Source: Bimuria novae-zelandiae CBS 107.79
Taxonomy: Eukaryota > Ascomycota > Dothideomycetes > Pleosporales > Didymosphaeriaceae
Length of the DNA: 64,000 nt
Reading direction: 5' to 3'
Assembly: GCA_010015655.1 (NCBI GenBank)
Contig: ML976672.1
Location: 740,493-804,492 of the forward strand
Shown here one piece after another: positions 42,934 through 52,695 of this stretch; within the stretch, counting starts at the first letter, position 1, and each line of letters starts with the position of its first letter. A program made the translations under genes and the position numbers. The notes under the pieces were generated by a model that saw only the letters and a program-made list of their open reading frames with translations, did no database searches and was not told the DNA's origin.

Positions 42934-44416
42934 ATGGTACGCACGTACATTGCCTTCCCAAGTATCAACACGCAAAACTCACCGCCATAGGGCAAAAGCA
43001 TGCGAGAGAAAGCCCTAGTCTCCATCCTGCGGCATAAGATGTCTGATGCCGACAAAAAGGGCAAACCCACACAATCCAGCATGTACAGCTACATTCTCAA
43101 GCACTACGATCCCGACCACCCACCTTCAGAGACGCAGTCGCAGCCACAAAGTATAACAGAACGCGCCCTCATCGCCATAATCCAACAAGACAATTCAAAA
43201 AGAAACAAACACCGACAAAGTACCTGGGCCAAGAAAGTGCTCCGTCGCTATGACGTTGAGCATGTGCATCCGCAAGCAGAACAGCAAGCGGCGAGCGAGC
43301 GAAGAGGATGGTGTCCAGTAGTCCAGGAGTACATTCCGCTCGGGCAGCCCAAGCACACTGGAAAAATGGCGCATATCGTGCCGCACAAAACAGGCATTAG
43401 TCCTGCGGGCAAGCTGTTCGGAGCCAAGGGTGAGGATGTCATCTTGTCGGAGAGCAATGCGATGTGGTTACATCCGAAGGTGGAAGAGGCGCTCGATAAC
43501 GGGCAAATCATCGTCGTTCCAGCATCGTCTCACCAGTCTGACAGAGACCTAAAGCTTCGCGTCGTGGATCCAGAACTACTTGGACGGAAGCGTCGAAGGT
43601 TCGGAGATAAAGTGTAGTATGATTAGACGGAGCTTGACGGGAGGGTACTTCGGTTTCGAAATGAATATAGGCCGGCTAGGCGGTTTCTGTATTTTCACTA
43701 TTTGATGGTTGTGAAGGTAATGAGAACGTGTCGGCCACAGGATTGGGAGAAGAAGTTCGACGTACTCTTTGTGTCAAGGTCACTGTGACTTACGCCGGGG
43801 ACGTATCGCGCCAGGGGGGTTATAGATGGACTGTTGAACAGGATAGTAGGGCGGCGAAGGAAAGCTACAGTACTGGTGGGGAAAGTCATTCGACTTAGTG
43901 GCAGATCCCAGACCGACAGACCTAAACATCGACGCAGACGTACTATACTGGAAAGGTGGAAGACCCATGGATAGAAGAAGTGTCATCCGAAGAAAGCGAT
44001 GACCCGTCATTTGACATCTCTTTCGCCAGTCGCGGGCTGAGTCCAAGCGGTTGAAAAGGGAGATGGATCTGTTTTGGGAAGAAAGGCTTGAGCGGAGTAG
44101 GAAGGATTGGATATTCACAAGCTGGCCTGAGCCCGAAGAAGAAAGCCCCGCAATAGGAGATAATCTACTCTGGGAGATAGATCTTCATTTGGAGGAGGAG
44201 CCTGTGAATGATGCTGATGGTTAACATGCACCGCTTGACCAGACAACGCTACAAGACCAGATGCAAGAGCTGGAAGTCTACTGTGAGGACATGAACCGGA
44301 AGAACTATGGGAACTTCGCAGCCCTTTCGTCTGAAGTCGCTTCAGACAGTGATGATGTTGAAGCATCATCAGATCGAACGAAGGACAAATTGGAGATGAA
44401 GAACGAGATAAGATGA
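42934..44416 (+). pseudogene. Fungal HNH-nuclease-domain protein, decayed
   Basis: A frame from the ATG at 42934 meets TAG at 42988, then is open from the ATG at 43000 to TAG at 43615 (205 residues). It contains the fungal HNH pattern WCPVVQEYIP ... KMAHIVPHKTG ... LFGAKG ... NAMWLHPKVEEALDNGQIIVVP. The same frame continues past TAG 43615 and TAG 43624 with LRFRNEYRPARRFLYFHYLMV, the usual C-terminal part of this family, and TGA at 43786 before LTPGTYRARGVID. Later frames add an acidic tail (WIEEVSSEESDD; KRLKREMDLFWEERL) with a further TAA at 44222, ending at 44416. The TAG/TAA stops fit CAG/CAA changes. The 205-residue part could still be made. Confidence 0.75.
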
Positions 44417-45011
44417 AGAAGATATATTCATGTGGCATGCTAGCAAAGGCTATTTGACTTTGATTTGGTAGTTGTCATGGACATTGATCAAGGTCCGATC
44501 TATTGGAGTTTCAAATTTCTGATAAACAACATTGACGCCAGAATTACTTTAACCAAGGAGAAGAAGAGAAAAACATCTTGTAACACTCCATAATGCCACG
44601 AACCTTCGAGCTTCTCCGAAACACTTCAAAACCAATTCCTATTCCAGACTTAAGCAGGTTTTTATCTACTTCGGTATAGCTATGTTATGCTGCAACGCAT
44701 CCCCACAATCTGTATCTATCTATTCTTTCCACGCGCAAAGTCCAGTCCAGCAGAACTTTTATTTTTCGTTGATGATGTTTAGAAGAGCTAGATACGGATA
44801 CACTAGAGGGTATTTATATTGCGAGCAGGCGAATTTGGAACGAAATCGATGATCCCCAGGAAACATTAAGGAACCAAACTTGAAAGTCGCACCCAGGCCT
44901 TCATGAAACCCGTCAGTAGAGCGCTGCTGCGTTTTGCCGGAATTTGACTTGATTGATGATCCCCAGGGTCCAGCCGTCGTGTCGCGCTGGCGATGCAGAG
45001 CCGTGTCCACA
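44417..45011. other. Intergenic
   Basis: About 600 bp upstream of the CsbD-like gene; a GATCCCCAGG word occurs twice (about 44850 and 44960). No gene. Confidence 0.4.
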
Positions 45012-45048
45012 TGACGTCACCAACTTCTCATGCCCACACGCATATAAA
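45012..45048 (+). promoter_or_regulatory. CRE + TATA promoter of the CsbD-like gene
   Basis: Palindromic TGACGTCA at 45012-45019 and TATAAA at 45043-45048, 124 bp before the ATG. TGACGTCA is the site of Atf1/AtfA-type bZIP factors that act downstream of the stress MAP kinase, which suits a stress-protein gene. Inference from sequence only. Confidence 0.6.
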
Positions 45049-45171
45049 CCACAACAACGCTTTTATGGAAACCCTACACACACCACACAAAGATAGCCTA
45101 AAATCTCAAGACCTTTCGACTCGTCAAACGCCTCAAGCCACCAATCTATCTCCTCTCTAAACATACCCACA

Positions 45172-45632
45172 ATGTCCTCCAACAACCAACAACCCGGCCT
45201 CGTCGGCGGCCACGCGCAGTACGTCAAGGGCGCCGCTGAAGTATGTACCCTCCCATCTCCAGCATATGTGCGATCCCTCACTGCCGAACTTCCCCACCCC
45301 TATGGATCTCCATCCGAGCATACCTACTCATCTCGTCCCTGAATATTGTCTATTGCTAAACCTCTCTACGTTATCTTAAGCAACCGATACTGTAACTTTA
45401 AATATGGGTTTTTGGCTAACAAATGAAACAGGAAGTAGTCGGCCAAGTAACTGGGCTGCCGAACTGGAAGGCTTCCGGGCAAGAAGATAAGAGCGCCGCC
45501 GTAGACGCGATGAAGAAGGCGAGCGAGGGACGGGATACGAGCAAAGGCTTGGGCGGTGTGGAGGAGAAGGCTGGGAATCTTGTTGGGTGCGAGGGGATGG
45601 TGAAGGAGGGGGCAGAGAGTAAGAAGGCGTAG
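45172..45632 (+). CDS. CsbD-like small stress protein (2 exons)
   Basis: Exons 45172-45240 and 45432-45632 (270 nt, 89 residues), joined in phase across a 191-nt intron (GTATGT...ACAG). Small, hydrophilic, Lys/Glu/Gly-rich and without Cys in the core; pattern VKGAAEEVVGQVTG-x5-W-x-ASGQEDK, then a second half EEKAGNLVGCEGMVKEGA. This matches the fungal CsbD-like group, which includes proteins once named for binding mismatched or cruciform DNA. Such proteins are natively unfolded and induced by stress. The function here is inferred from family and promoter only. Confidence 0.8.
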
Positions 45633-45698
45633 AGGGGGAGGAGGGAGGGGGTGAAGTGTTGATGAAAATCGTTAATCATATTTGTTGTTGTTCCCGTA

Positions 45699-45931
45699 CG
45701 AGGAGCTCGTTTTTAGTGAGGCATATGCCAAGGTTTTTCGATCTGACAGCCCAGCAGTAAGACCCTTCAAAATAATTATTAAAAAAAAGTTAAGCGTATA
45801 AGAAAATAGCGCTAAATTTCTTCTTTTAGCTCTTGAATTTTTATAAATTAATAATTGATATTGCGGTTGTAATGCAGCACTGCTAGATTGAAAAAACCTT
45901 GGCATATTTCTCACTAAAAACGAGCTCCTCA
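45699..45931. mobile_element. MITE B, copy 2 (233 bp)
   Basis: Same family as 15711-15940: starts CGAGGAGCTCGTTTTTAGTG and ends with its inverse (last base changed G to A). TA flanks both sides (45697-45698, 45932-45933), the target duplication of Tc1/mariner elements. It lies 67 bp downstream of the CsbD-like stop. Confidence 0.92.
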
Positions 45932-46007
45932 TACATGATTGCCACTCTGGAAGGTATCTTGGATTGAATCCCGCTGTTATGCGGAGTGCATGTGTCCAGG
46001 TGCATCC

Positions 46008-47093
46008 CTAATACGTCCCCGGAAACACGCCCATCCTCCCACCATCCGTAACCTGCACCGTCCCATTAACATACGCGCCCCCCTTCCCCACAAGAAACAA
46101 CAACAACCCCGCTACATCATTCACGCCGCCCATCCTGCCCTGCGGTACCTGCCCCGTTCCAAACCTTGGGTCCCGCGACTTCGTCATCTCACTCGGATAC
46201 GGCCCCGGCGCTACAACATTACTCCTTACCCCCCACGGCGCGAGGACGCTCGCGAGTATCTTGCCCAGTTGTGCGGCGGCGCTCTTTGACGCATTATACG
46301 CCAGCCCCGCAGTGACGTACCGCATGAAGCTCGCTACGGAGGCCGTGGTGATAATTTGCGCCATGCGGTCGTCGTCCTTATCCGCGCCGATTTTCTCTAA
46401 AGCGGAAGTGTCTTGAGCACGAGGATTGCCCTCGCCTTCGACTTTCCCGGACGCCCAGCCACGGCGCGCGTTCGCGGCGTCGAGGAGGGGAAGGAACGCA
46501 GCGGACACACCCACTACAGCCTGCGTGTTAATCCGCATCGCGGCGTCCCAGCCGCCTTCGCCAAAGCCCTGGAGCATGGCGTCACGCACCTGCTCGATAG
46601 AGGTGGCTTTGTACAGGTCTCCGCCATTGGTGGGACCCAGGATGCCGGCGTTGTTGATCAGGACGTCGACGTAGCCAGTGTCTTTTGTTATCTTTTCTAC
46701 GGCACTGGCGACGGAGGCGCGGTCGATGACGTCGCACGCGATTGCCTCGAGCACATGGGATGCTTTCTGGGGTGCGGAGGGCGAAGCTTCGACTGTTTTG
46801 ATGGCATCTTCAAGCACGTTTTGGCGGCGGCCGAGGATGTAGATTTTTGCGGCGCCGTTTTGGTAGAGGGTTGAGGCGTAGGCGAGGCCGATACCTGGGA
46901 TGTGTGAGTATGTGAGGGCTCAGTGAGGAGGTCGAGTGAAGGAAGTATAGGATGATGTAGTATCAACGCGGGGGATGGCGGGGTAGCTTCAGCGCTGAAC
47001 TTTAGACGTACCACTTCCTCCGCCGGTGATGACGACGACCAAGCCCTTGGCCGAGAAGAGGTCCGTTGAGTTTAGAGGCGCTTGAACATCCAT
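46008..47093 (-). CDS. Short-chain dehydrogenase/reductase (2 exons)
   Basis: Exons 47012-47093 and 46008-46894 (969 nt, 322 residues), joined across a 117-nt intron that splits the nucleotide-binding glycine motif TGGGSGIG. Classical SDR features follow: DV acidic patch after the second strand, NNAG, catalytic Ser in TTASVAS, and YNASKSA with the YxxxK pair, then the PGPYPSEMT segment. The spacing fits a cytosolic NADP(H)-type oxidoreductase. Fungal relatives are often labelled rhamnolipid-biosynthesis 3-oxoacyl reductase-like; substrate unknown. No partner genes nearby. Confidence 0.88.
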
Positions 47094-47600
47094 CTTGGTT
47101 GATACGTTGGTTATGCAGATATCGGAAATTGATAACAAATGTTTTTAAGTCGAATGACTTGATGTCGTCATATTTCGTCGGCAAGAACTACTCCGAGGTG
47201 GGATGGACTACGAACGACAGAATATTCCGAACGTATGACCGAACATGCACATGCGGCTGTTCGCTGGTCTTCAGAAACATCACTAGCGCGACACAACAGG
47301 GCTCTTGGACCCTGGGGATCATCGATTTGGCGTGAACGATAGAGACTGAAAAGGGACCCAGATATCGTGTGCTAAAGAGATTGCACAAAGGAGTCGAGCC
47401 TACAAATCCCAGTAGATCAACATGGATTCAGATGTATGGAGCATCCACAACCTATACATTCATGCATGAAGGCATAACAAAAGTAGGGGATATCTACAAA
47501 GAAACAAAAGCATGATGCCACATCCACCAAGCGCCAGCCATTTCTAGGAGCAATCCGCTACGACGAACTCCGAACTCGATGCAGGATATCCAGAAAGCGT
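47094..47600. other. Intergenic
   Basis: SDR upstream region and NOC1 3' side; no gene supported. Confidence 0.4.
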
Positions 47601-50375
47601 CTACTCGCTATCGTCATCACCAATAAGCTTAGCGTAATCGTCTGCCGAAGCAAATGTGGGGAGGTGCTTGAGCTTCCTCTTCTTGGACTTCGTCTTGTCC
47701 TTCTCTTTATCCTTGCTTGACTTGGGCGCGGGCTCCTCAACGTCGGTATCGTCGTTCATGTCGATGTCAACGGGGATGTCGTCGTCGCTGTCAACGAATG
47801 CTTCTTCGTCATCCAGGTCGAAGCCATCCATACCGTCATCATCACTTGCGCCGTCCGCGACGTCTTCACCATCGCTTCCGAGATTCAGCTCCACGCCCTC
47901 GTCCATGCCAACGCCACCGTCTTCCTCGTCGTCGCTCACCATATCTTCCATGTCAATGTCGTCGAAGCCCTCGTCATCATCATCCCCTTCAACTTCTGGT
48001 CGGCTGTTCACGAGCGCCTTCCAAATCTCTTCCTCACCCGACTCCTCGCTATCCTCCTCATCCTTCTTCCGCTGCTTCTTATCCTTCTTGGACGCTTGTT
48101 TAGCCTTGCCTGCCTTCTCGAAATACGTGTGAAAGAAGACCTCGTCCTCGCGGACTTCGTCGACCTTCTTGCGCCAGAACTGTTCCGAGTTGAGCGCGCC
48201 GTGCGTCCTGTCGCCATCACGTGCGGCGATGAGGTAGTCCGCGGCTTTGGCAGTGCCAGACATAGGTTGCATGATGGATGTTCCATGCGTAGCCTGCGTC
48301 TTCGTCTTCGCGTTTCTGAAGGAAAATTTATCCAGGAAGTTCATGAGAGTGTAGATGGTGGGATCGGGTTTCTCCTTGATCTGGTCCTGTCTGATGATCT
48401 TTGTGGCAAGGACATGCACGGAAGGATGGTAGTGAGCTTGGAGTGGAAGCAAATCCCAAAGACAGGACAGGTCGGCATCGGCGTACGCCGGATCACGCTT
48501 TCTGGCATCGTAATGCGGATGCTTCGTCTCCGTCTCCTTTCTGGGTGCCACCGTCTCGCCTTCCTCAGGTACATCATCGTAGTGCTCCTCGCCGCTCTCC
48601 GAAGCGTTATCTTCGGGCGTCGTTACCATTGACCGAATACTAGGGAACTGGACGATTAGCTCATTGATCAGGTACAAAACTCCGCAAATAAAAGGCGGCT
48701 CGTGCAAGTGAATAATCTGCAGCAGACGCTTGACGAAGGCTTGGACCCGCTTGATGCTGACATCGGATTTGAGAGCCCGGTATAGGAGATTGAGGTACAT
48801 GATGTGCTTCGACGTTTCAATGAGACGAGGATCCAGAAGCGATTCGTAAAGAGTGCGGTAGAAGCGATCGGTAGCGAAATGCTTGGTGGATGAGATCTGT
48901 TGAATCAAACTCATGGCTTGGATGCTCGTGTTGAAGTTGGCAGAGTGGGTAATCTGGAAGATGGTGTCGATTTGTTCTCCGAACCTTGGACACTGTCAGT
49001 ATCACTCGAACCTCATCAGGCTCGGAAACTTACTTCTCGTCATCCGTGTTAGCAAAAGGGAAAGCACGGTTTACGCCAGTCAAGATGGCGGATATCAGCT
49101 TCTCACGGCTCTCGTCTTCCACCTTGAAAGCCTGTGTCGCAGCCTTTTCAGCCTTCCTGCGAGCCGCCTTTCCTGGTTTGCCTCCTCCACCCTGGACATT
49201 GCCATGCTTGTTCAGCTTTTGCACCGCCTCTTCCTTCTTGTCGTGCTCCTTCTGTTGCTTGAGGAGTCCGACAAAGAGACTAAAATATATCTGGAGAAGC
49301 TTGTTGGCCACCTCTTGCTCGCGCGCACCCAAGACGGTCTGGTTCAACGTGATGACTCCGTAGTACTTGGCGGTGCCGCTTTGATTCGGTCGGAACAGTA
49401 GGTCGGATTCAATGGAGCTGATAATGACACTCTTCATCAAAGGATGGGTAATCTGCAGTTGAAGGAGTAGATACGAGGCCCGCGACGCCACCTTCTTCTC
49501 CTTGTCGCCCAGTTTGTTGATGAGCAAACGGAGGAGATTTTCTTCTTGCTCCGGTTTCTCCTTCAACAGCTCCCACACGAACGTCACAGCGCGGTTGCGC
49601 GAGTATTCGACCTCGTCGTTGGACCAACCTTCAATAATCTTGAGCATCTCAAAATACTGCTTCTTCAGCCAGTCTTCGTACGCCCATGCTATAAGGTGTA
49701 TCTTCTGAACTTGTCCGGGCAGCCGGTCGCCATACTTCCAGGTAGCCGACTTGCCCTGCAGAGCACTGGTCAAACCGGGCTGGCGCGCAAAAGCCTTGAG
49801 CTTCCGGTCCGGAGGCAGCACCACACCCTGGCCCATAAGATCCTTGAGCGCCGCCAGCGCCATCATGGCTGCGTTCCTGCTCTTCTTGCGCGACAATCCT
49901 AGAAGCTGCTCGAAGGCCTTGGTGGTGTGCAGAGGCGACTCCTGCACTAACAGTGTTAAAGCTGAGACCTTGTCCTCCATGGTACCAGACGTCATGACGG
50001 TCGACATGAACTTGTGCGACGAGTCCTTGGCCAGGTGCGATTTGCCATACTCGTCGCCTTCCGCGATGAGCAGTTCGTCGGCATACTGATGCAGCTCATC
50101 CAGGACGTGACGGGCGGGTATGGTCGGGTTCTCGACAGTGGGCAGGGCAGGCAAGGCGACGGCGTGCCATTCTGGTTGTGGAGTGAACAGCTGTCGCGCA
50201 TTAGTAACCATCAATGTATTTCCATGCGCGACGCTCGTACCAGGTTGGGGCGCGATTTTGCGTCGCCGTTCTTGCGCGCGTCCTTTTTGTCGTGTTTCGC
50301 GCTCACCCGGCTCTTATCCGGAGGCGGCCGCGCTGGGCCATCTTTCGTCTCGGCATGGGTCCGCTTCTTCCCCAT
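47601..50375 (-). CDS. NOC1: Ribosome biogenesis factor Noc1/Mak21, CBF domain (3 exons)
   Basis: Works with Noc2 in early pre-60S assembly in the nucleolus. Exons 50241-50375, 49034-50190 and 47601-48984 (2676 nt, 891 residues), with 50- and 49-nt introns (one with an exact TACTAAT branch site). A short basic N-terminus, then a long helical-repeat region (FEQLLGLSRKKSRNAAMMAL; AYEDWLKKQYFEMLKIIEGW), the CBF/Mak21 block (FYRTLYESLLDPRLIETSKH, LNLLYRALKSDVSIKRVQAF) and a strongly acidic Asp/Glu tract ending in a Lys-rich segment (KDKTKSKKRKLKHLP). Somewhat shorter than yeast Mak21 (1025). Divergent from TRP4. Confidence 0.94.
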
Positions 50376-50767
50376 CTGTCGTAGGATGCGTTGATGTTGA
50401 TGCAAGGCCAGCCAGAGATGTCTCCCTGACCCGTCATGACCCTGTGTGCGCGTATTCGACGCCAAATCGTGGCCGCGAAAAATGGGTCATCGGAATAACT
50501 ATTGTCCGATTTCTTGGCGTCTGTATCTCGCTCCGATTGCGGAAGGTGGGGCCCTGCATGCAGACTGTGAACACACGCTTAGGATTCGACCTACTGACTC
50601 AATCACGATTTGAGTCACTATTCACTTCCCCCTTGTTAGCATTGGGCGTCGCTCTCCCCATTCTGGGTCAGTTGGCTCTGCACGTGTTCCCAAATCTCTC
50701 CATGACAGTTGTTGTTTTTGACTGGCTTACTGGCACCATTCTTCCTTCCTAAAGGAAACTGTTCAAA
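50376..50767. promoter_or_regulatory. Divergent promoter NOC1 / TRP4
   Basis: 392 bp between the two ATGs. No TATA box and no TGACTCA general-control site are visible in it. Confidence 0.45.
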
Positions 50768-52089
50768 ATGTCCACAAACAACGACGAAGAGCCCAAAACC
50801 TCCATAACACCACTGCTCAAGAGGTTGTGGCATGAGTCGGCCGCTACCAAACCAGACGCTTCCGAGATAGCAGCCGCCGTGGCCCTCATTTTCACAAACA
50901 GCTTGTCAGAAGTCCAGATCGGCGCGCTCTTGACATGCCTGCATTTCACAGACCGAGACCGGCAGGCAGATGTCTTGACCAAGTGCTCGGAGGCCATGCG
51001 CGAATTTTCTGCACCCATAGACATTGACGGCCTATCAAAAGTTCTGGCGGAACGGGGCAGGAAAGAAGGGGATTATCATGGCGGACTGGTATGTCTCAGT
51101 AACATCCTTGCTCGATTTCGTAACCGTTTGCAAACGATTGCTCGGTTGTAAGTATTCTGGGCCACCTGACATTCTCTTCACAGTGCGATATCGTGGGCAC
51201 TGGCGGTGACTCTCACAACACATTCAACATTTCCACCACCTCATCTCTTCTGGCTGCCTCGCTCCTCATGATAGGGAAACACGGGAACCGCGCTAGCACA
51301 TCCCGTTCTGGCTCTGCCGACCTCCTCGCCTGCGTGCAGCCGAAAGCACCTCAAATAGCCGCTGTCACCCCATCCACCATCCGCGAAGTTTATGCTTCAT
51401 CCAACTACGCTTTCCTCTTTGCGCCCATCTTCCACCCCGGAGCCCGCCACGCAGCTTCGATACGGAAGCAGCTCGGTTGGCGAACTATTTTCAATTTGCT
51501 GGGACCGCTTGCCAATCCTCTGCATCCACTCATTGAATCTCGTGTGCTTGGCGTGGCTCGCAAAGAGATCGGACCTGATTTCGCCGAATCGCTTCGCCAG
51601 TCAGGTTGTGCGAAGGGGATGGTCATTTGCGGAGACGAGGAGCTCGACGAGCTTTCCTGCGCAGGGCCCACGCATTGCTGGCGACTTGTCCAGAACCCAG
51701 ACACTAAAAAGGTGGACATCAACTACTTCACCGTCTCTCCGAGTGACTTCGGTCTTCCGACACATTCGCTGAGCGAGGTGTCACCGGGGCAATCCCCAGA
51801 GGTAAACGCAGAGATCTTGATGCGCATATTGAAGGGCGAAGTCCCAGAGGACGACCCGATACTGCATTTTGTGTACATCAACACCGCGGCATTATTCGTC
51901 GTGAGCGGTATCTGCGATGCAGATACGAGCGATATAGGGCACGGCGACGATGGCAAGGTTATCACAGAACGCGGACCGGGCGGTGGACGCTGGAAGGAGG
52001 GAGTGCGGAGAGCAAAATGGGCTATATCGAGCGGCGAAGCGTACCGACAGTGGGAAAACTTCGTCGAAGTAACAAACCGCGTGGCGTAA
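50768..52089 (+). CDS. TRP4: Anthranilate phosphoribosyltransferase (2 exons)
   Basis: Second step of tryptophan synthesis: joins anthranilate and PRPP. Exons 50768-51088 and 51184-52089 (1227 nt, 408 residues) with a 95-nt intron. N-terminal helical domain; then the PRPP-binding GTGGD (112-116) with TFNISTT, the KHGNRASTSRSGSADLL block that binds anthranilate and phosphate, and a catalytic core with DEELDELS and a C-terminal VYINTAAL helix. Length is slightly above yeast Trp4 (380). It is monofunctional, as in other fungi. Confidence 0.96.
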
Positions 52090-52695
52090 ATCCGATTGCC
52101 AAATTTTGGCACGCCCTGATCAACAACTGGCTCCGTACTCATATTTTTCTTATGTGACGTCCTCTCCTCAGTGGCCTTCGGATCTCGTCCGATTCAAGGG
52201 TGTCAATACCATTCAAATCGTCCAGTACCACAACATTTTGCATTATTCTAAACCACCTCCTTGATGCACTTTCCTTCACGTTTTCCGTCTCTTTTCTAAC
52301 TGCCATGTCCTCCCTATCCATGTCGCAACCATTTTGTCCTCGGTGATGCAATGACCAAAATCTCACTCAAGATAACAGCATAGCTGGTTGCAGGCCTGCT
52401 GGTTTATACTCGACAGGGGCTATTCGATGTCGAGTTAGGGTCTGTTTGATTTCCATTTTAATCGGCGCTGGAGTTCATACACGTTTCGTTTTGTCCCGTC
52501 ATTCACCTGCGGTCAATAGATGGCTTGGCTTCCCATCTTGCCGCAGCGATGGTCACCTAGTCAACACAAAATCCACTACAAACGGGTGACTTTTGTTGTT
52601 ACCTTCCGCGACGACCTCTCACTTTCACTCCTTCAACTCCGGCTTGCGTCCGCCCACAACACACCTGACCCCGCAGGATTCGCAACGACTTCATT
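52090..52695. other. Intergenic
   Basis: 600 bp of leader and promoter before the next gene; no feature recognised. Confidence 0.4.

Noticed and set aside
47656..48632. Ser-rich plus-strand frames opposite NOC1
   Set aside because: They mirror the Asp/Glu tract of NOC1 (GAC/GAT read as GTC/ATC and TCX) and have no independent support.
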